From Pseudomonadota bacterium (GTDB lineage Bacteria > Bdellovibrionota_B > Oligoflexia > Oligoflexales > Bin106): 18,410 bases of DNA. The notes under the pieces were generated by a model that made no database searches, was not told the origin of the DNA, and saw nothing but the letters and a program-made list of their open reading frames with translations. How positions within the stretch are numbered: the first letter of the stretch is position 1; every line of letters begins with the position of its first letter. The DNA lies in the NCBI GenBank assembly GCA_026710525.1, contig JAPOQT010000259.1, forward strand, positions 1 through 18,410, written 5' to 3'. This document shows, in pieces, positions 15,901-18,410 of this stretch. A program made the position numbers and the translations under genes.

Positions 15901-17069
15901 ATAATATTAAATGGCGTGGCTAAAAACGACTGGGCAGGTTGATGGTAAGGGCGGTACAATGCTTCCCAGGGTTGTTCATAACCCTTAATATGGAGATGAC
16001 TCACCATGTAACCACAGACTCCCGCTTTTGTGGCACCTCCTCGTCCGGTAGCTACTTCATCTCTTATTTCACCACCCACACCTGTGGCGGCTCCAGGATA
16101 AGGACACACACCAGTTGGGTGATTATGGGTTTCAACCTTCAGCACAATTTCTGAGGCTCCAGGCATCATGGTGTACTCAAAATTACTTGGATCACAGCCA
16201 AGGATCATAGCTTGATGACCTTCGATAACAGCGCTGTTATCTTTGTAAGCAGATAAAATACCACGAGGAGATTTTTCTGTGGTTCGTTTAATCAGGTCCA
16301 TGAGACTCGTCTGATGATCAAAAGAATCTATTTGCCACCAAGAGCGAAAAATATGATGCCGACAGTGCTCTGAGTTCACTTCTTGACTCATCGCTATCTC
16401 AACATCCGTGAAATTCAAAATATCTTTAGGACCTGTTGTTAGATGGTTTTTTAAGTTAGCCACTTTTGTTGGATCACACTTGGTGGTTGTCAGTAACATC
16501 TGAGGCGTAATGATCCTCGGTTCTGAGTTACGAGAATGAACTTTATCTTGAGATGAAAAGTGAGAAAATACATGATCGTAAGCACCCTCTGATTGAACAA
16601 TGACCTCTTCAAGCATGGGATCGTAATACATGTCAGCCAGTTTTTTTAAATACACCTCGGCCTGGATAGGGTCCTTGTCACAGGTGTGATCGAAGAAGAA
16701 AAGTACTCCTTTTTCCACCTGACGAATATCCTTTAACCCGGCATGATGTAAAATATCAGTGGCTTTAACAGACCATGATGACACTAGCCCTTTTCTTGGT
16801 AAAACCATCATCGAAGAAAATGTTTTGCTACCTTCTTTGCGCTGCTTTAAGCTATCTTTTTCTACTCCTAAGAGAGCTTTTAAATGACATTTTTTTTGAT
16901 GATCAAGAGGAGGACTTAATACTAAAAAACAGTCCCTGATAGCTAGGGTTGTGAGTAACCCTTTTTCTATGTGACTCTCTCCACTCTCACCTTTCCCCGG
17001 TGAAGACATGGTCTTTGTGATCAATAACTCTAATTGATCTTGTTTTTGATGGTGACTAATAAGAATCAA
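12999..17069 (-). CDS. purL: phosphoribosylformylglycinamidine synthase, large fused form (PurL)
   Basis: 1356 residues; E. coli PurL has 1295. It catalyses the ATP- and glutamine-dependent conversion of FGAR to FGAM in de novo purine synthesis, in the cytoplasm. The PurS-like N-terminus (about 1-110) is poorly conserved until SSWSVKATDI (97-106). NSEHCRH (232-238), KVETHNHPTG, PGAATGVGGEIRDE and HDVGAGGLANAVPEL mark the synthetase core. The C-terminal glutaminase has GVCNGCQM with nucleophile Cys1192, and MPHPE with His1315 and Glu1317, so its triad is complete. The frame starts with TTG at 17069. AAAGAG lies seven bases upstream, and no in-frame ATG occurs until 17009 (residue 21), which has a weaker site. 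The gene is convergent with aapP. No purine riboswitch or PurR-like palindrome was recognised upstream. Confidence 0.98.
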   Translation of the reverse strand: MILISHHQKQDQLELLITKTMSSPGKGESGESHIEKGLLTTLAIRDCFLVLSPPLDHQKKCHLKALLGVEKDSLKQRKEGSKTFSSMMVLPRKGLVSSWSVKATDILHHAGLKDIRQVEKGVLFFFDHTCDKDPIQAEVYLKKLADMYYDPMLEEVIVQSEGAYDHVFSHFSSQDKVHSRNSEPRIITPQMLLTTTKCDPTKVANLKNHLTTGPKDILNFTDVEIAMSQEVNSEHCRHHIFRSWWQIDSFDHQTSLMDLIKRTTEKSPRGILSAYKDNSAVIEGHQAMILGCDPSNFEYTMMPGASEIVLKVETHNHPTGVCPYPGAATGVGGEIRDEVATGRGGATKAGVCGYMVSHLHIKGYEQPWEALYRPYHQPAQSFLATPFNIMKEAPLGASRYGNEYGRALIAGFFRTLFVDLAESTDHGKPLLRGFHKPLMICGGLGSIQRSQVIKKHLQPGDLIIVLGGPGMKIGLGGGSLSSSVLASENPDGSPEDISAYFASVQRENPEMQRRAYHVIESCFQMGDNNPIISIHDVGAGGLANAVPELAHDSAVGAEINLEQIPVADHTMTPLEIWCNESQERYVLGLSDCDLDTFDLIAKRERAPYAVIGRAVPQPHLTVENQSGNKVVDIDLDALFSYDRQIIQGSRLISVQEDKVSTMTKDALIPDLVNISEMLSRVLQMPCVSDKSFLITIADRSVGGLTVLEPMVGPWQVPVADAGVTLTSYEGICGEVIAMGERPLVALKSPDIAARTVASEAIMNALCADIEKLEDIRFSANWQVDFSHQPDQIHLWQAVKSLSDFCVSLGISVPVGKDSMSMGVEFKEPTIKPQGQGLNDGSYRVSAPMTLVITAVAPVKNVTSTLTPCLTQKTSHLVWVHLSEDEPSLGCSVLETAYNSPVQSPSDIAPNKMKNYFHILRQLKDQQWVYAYHDVSDGGLVTCVLEMAFASQKSLEISLNKVPYDPVLSLFGEGIGAVLQIDSIHLNEVTELFEQSNIPCFPVSQVTATPANEDKKEAYYFRVTHQHRTLLDEDLFVLKKQWSSLSYHMKKHRDHPDTALSEWQHITSPHRGLFFSDTHIKPKQQATSARVAITDDKPKVAILREQGINGHREMAYAFLDAGFQVYDLHMSECLSGDRQLSDFVGLVIPGGFSYGDVLGAGRGWASVIKHNEVLRRSFRQFFQNKKTFSFGVCNGCQMLSELRDWIDGGHLWPEFSLNHSRQFESRTVMVEITPSPSIMLQQMVGMQLPVVIAHAEGRAHYRTSVNPSDRDAVVAVRYINEQAHPTEVYPLNPSGSVGGITGVSSLDGRVTLMMPHPERNYLVATSGFRHGYQGKYSPWHHMFCATKNWLETVYSEC

Positions 17070-17085
17070 ATGTTGGCTCTTTCAT

Positions 17086-17091
17086 ATTATA
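17086..17091 (-). promoter_or_regulatory. candidate -10 element for purL, giving a very short leader
   Basis: A perfect TATAAT is read on the minus strand only 16 bases before the purL TTG. A TTAGAA 17 bases further upstream is a poor -35. Used as a promoter, it would make a leader of roughly 10 nt, too short to keep the full AAAGAG site, so near-leaderless translation or another upstream promoter must be considered. Confidence 0.35.
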
Positions 17092-17152
17092 TGATTAGGC
17101 ACAATCGGTTCTAACATCCCGTTATGGAGCAAAAGACACTCCTAGGTTATAC

Positions 17153-17209
17153 ATGAAAAAAATCAAATTAGTACTACTTTACTTTATGACAACAATATCT
17201 TTCACATAA
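17153..17209 (+). pseudogene. signal-peptide-only micro-ORF, probable remnant
   Basis: ATG 17153 opens an 18-codon frame (MKKIKLVLLYFMTTISFT) ending in TAA at 17207. Two lysines followed by a hydrophobic core is the layout of a bacterial signal peptide with nothing after it. A TAGG nine bases upstream is a weak ribosome-binding site. It may be the surviving 5' end of a lost secreted protein, a small membrane peptide, or chance. Confidence 0.25.
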
Positions 17210-17215
17210 ATCTCA

Positions 17216-17243
17216 TTGACTTTAATTTTTTCTTTGTTACAAT
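17216..17243 (+). promoter_or_regulatory. sigma70-type promoter of the small lipoprotein gene
   Basis: TTGACT (17216-17221), a 16-bp spacer and TACAAT (17238-17243) match the consensus at five of six bases each. The predicted transcript start near 17250 gives a leader of about 40 to 90 nt, depending on which start codon of the downstream gene is used. Confidence 0.6.
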
Positions 17244-17290
17244 TGGCAACCAGAGTCGTGGTGACTGATAATTAATAGTTTATATCAAAT

Positions 17291-17557
17291 ATGGAAACGT
17301 CGATGCAAATGTATACTAGAGACACACTTAAGGGTTATATGCTGTGGAGGGCACTGCCCATTCTGATGGCTACTATCTTCATGGCAAGTTGCGGTGCTAA
17401 TAAGGAAGCGATGGAAAAAGAAGAGAAAGAGGCATGTGAAAGAATGCTTATGGGTACTTGGAATTCCGAACGTAAGGCTTGTGACATAAGTAGCACTGTT
17501 AATAAAGATCTCACAAAGGTTAGTAAAGAATTAGTCAAAAGAACCTTCAAAAAATGA
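17291..17557 (+). CDS. small putative lipoprotein, possibly truncated
   Basis: 88 residues from ATG 17291. In-frame alternatives are ATG 17303 (GGA seven bases upstream) and ATG 17339 (AAGGG four bases upstream). A lipoprotein signal is visible: LWRALPILMATIFMASC, with a lipobox-like MASC at about residues 31-34 and G-A-N after the cysteine. The mature part would be about 55 residues: a charged helix (EAMEKEEKEACERML), then GTWNSERKACD with a second and third cysteine, and a lysine-rich end. Outer- or inner-membrane anchoring by the acylated cysteine is inferred; the family is not recognised. A good promoter precedes it. The same reading frame carries on as protein-like sequence past its TGA, so the gene may be the 5' part of a longer, interrupted one. 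Confidence 0.6.
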   Translation: METSMQMYTRDTLKGYMLWRALPILMATIFMASCGANKEAMEKEEKEACERMLMGTWNSERKACDISSTVNKDLTKVSKELVKRTFKK

Positions 17558-17839
17558 TTTAGCCTTAGCTCTGCTGGATATAGCGACGATTTATAAGGTA
17601 TATTAACCACACATAATGTCTGGCATTTTAGCACAGAAAAGTGTTGGCGCCCTGAAGTCAAAGGGGATACTGGTGATCAGCGCTCCCTTTGTTATGATGA
17701 CTTAACAGCACTCATTCGTCAGACTGGGCAGATGTGTGATATGAGAGTGACTATACTGCTGTCATCTGATCTCATAAGTACTAACACAGTGAATGTTGAG
17801 GGCAACCATATAACTCAACTTGCCACTCCTCGACATTAA
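17558..17839 (+). pseudogene. in-frame continuation of the lipoprotein gene beyond two stop codons
   Basis: Directly after the TGA at 17555-17557, the same frame reads FSLSSAGYSDDL, meets TAA at 17594-17596, and is then stop-free for 80 codons to TAA at 17837. Pieces are NVWHFSTEKCWRPEVKGDT, RSLCYDDLTALIRQTGQMCD and NVEGNHITQLATPRH. The cysteine-bearing WHFSTEKCW resembles the TWNSERKAC pattern of the preceding gene. There is no ATG near its start and no ribosome-binding site, so it is unlikely to be translated on its own. A single ancestral lipoprotein of about 180 residues, broken by two nonsense mutations, is inferred. Confidence 0.45.
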
Positions 17840-18376
17840 ATTCATATCTTTAATCTTACCGTAACACCAATTTTACTAACCTAGCACCCTGCTGTATTAA
17901 AATTCTTCTGGTTATTGCTATAGGTCTTTGCCTTGCCATTGATTCCCATCAAACATTCGTACAGCTCCTACCATCCTCTTTAACGATTATTGATAGCAAG
18001 GCTATTTTAGGCTTTTTTACTTGCCTTTATTTTCATACTTGGTTCATGAAATTCCCCTGCATTTTATCAGGTATCTAATAAAAGAAATCAAAAAATATCT
18101 CTACTTCACTATTTTTAAAAAATAATATCAAATAATTAAATTATATGTTATCATTGTGTGGGCGCTGACACTCGTCTTATTTAATTTTTTCACATATTTC
18201 TATTTTATTTAACTACTCTCAAGGTCTACTTCTTATGAATTATCATAACGTTTTCCATGATGTTCTCCTGAGTTTGCCCTTTCAAAAAATACAGAAACCT
18301 CTCGGTTCTTTGCTATATATACAAAAAACGTGTTGGCACTTACCCTTGATTCATATGACATACGACATTTAGTTTT
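17840..18376. other. gene-free stretch with short, weak open frames only
   Basis: No convincing gene. On the plus strand a stop-free frame reaches TAA at 18076 and contains hydrophobic text (IKILLVIAIGLCLAID, then AILGFFTCLYFHTWFMKF), but it has no start codon. On the minus strand, ATG 18361 opens 42 codons (MSYESRVSANTFFVYIAK...) to a stop at 18233, without a ribosome-binding site; the opposite strand has a similar 44-codon frame from 18236. A minus-strand AGGAG is correctly spaced before an ATG near 18258, but only ten codons follow. The segment 18079-18180 is almost pure A/T. It is most likely eroded intergenic DNA. Confidence 0.35.
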
Positions 18377-18404
18377 GATTAATTTGTGGCATCACAAATT
18401 AATC
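18377..18404. repeat. perfect inverted repeat, 12-bp arms, 4-nt loop, at the right edge
   Basis: GATTAATTTGTG (18377-18388), loop GCAT, CACAAATTAATC (18393-18404). It is the longest perfect stem I found in the window. Neither strand has a T-tract after it (CGTTCT follows on plus; on minus it runs into AAAAC), so it is not a canonical terminator. It may be an operator for whatever lies to the right, an RNA hairpin, or part of a dispersed palindromic repeat; no second copy was seen here. Confidence 0.6.
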
Positions 18405-18410
18405 CGTTCT

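Noticed and set aside
17335..17661. Minus-strand open frame of 108 codons over the lipoprotein gene
   Set aside because: Shadow of the lipoprotein reading frame; the plus strand has a promoter, lipobox and coherent continuation.
1..18410. CRISPR arrays, tRNA/rRNA genes, insertion sequences, prophage
   Set aside because: No regularly spaced repeats, cloverleaf-like sequences, transposase or phage motifs were recognised on reading either strand.

Overview
This window is AT-rich bacterial DNA whose intact genes are surrounded by intergenic stretches that look eroded. The large single-chain PurL with a fused glutaminase points to a Gram-negative proteobacterium-like organism. So do the Aap-type amino-acid ABC transporter, exported proteins and lipoproteins, and a GGDEF signalling enzyme. 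The Ser-type GGDEF protein is compatible with a Bdellovibrio/delta-like lineage, but I cannot fix the taxon from sequence alone. No rRNA, tRNA, CRISPR array or transposase was recognised.

Layout. (1) At 1-1750, on the minus strand, an exported TPR-like helical-repeat protein runs off the left edge. (2) At 1751-2235 there is no intact gene, but the minus strand carries a frame-broken coding remnant. (3) At 2236-5350 lie a DCC/DUF393 thiol-redox protein, an O6-alkylguanine-DNA alkyltransferase (ogt) and, tail-to-tail with an overlap, uvrB, so two DNA-repair genes share their 3' ends. (4) At 5490-6623, divergent from uvrB, is a pseudo-receiver/GGDEF protein with an intact GGDEF motif and I-site. 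It has Ser in place of the guanine-contacting Asp, the hallmark of the 'Hypr' cyclases that make 3',3'-cGAMP. (5) At 6624-7800 is a decayed segment with at least three reconstructable pseudogenes. (6) At 7871-12821 is an aapJ-aapQ-aapM-[HesB/IscA-like]-aapP transporter operon behind a strong sigma70-type promoter and a leader of about 215 nt holding a perfect hairpin. (7) At 12999-17069, on the minus strand, is purL with a TTG start. (8) At 17153-18410 is a second eroded stretch: a signal-peptide-only micro-ORF, a small lipoprotein whose frame continues beyond two stop codons, and a perfect 12-bp inverted repeat at the right edge.

How the genes fit together. The aap operon should import L-amino acids, with AapJ as periplasmic binding protein, AapQ and AapM as permeases and AapP as ATPase. 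The embedded A-type Fe-S-carrier-like protein is not a usual Aap component and has lost the family's C-terminal cysteines. UvrB and Ogt provide excision repair and direct reversal of DNA alkylation. The GGDEF protein would add nucleotide second-messenger signalling. The multiple pseudogenes beside intact, long housekeeping genes suggest a genome in which non-essential genes are being lost. The most interesting candidates are the Hypr-like GGDEF protein and the Fe-S-carrier-like gene inside the transporter operon.
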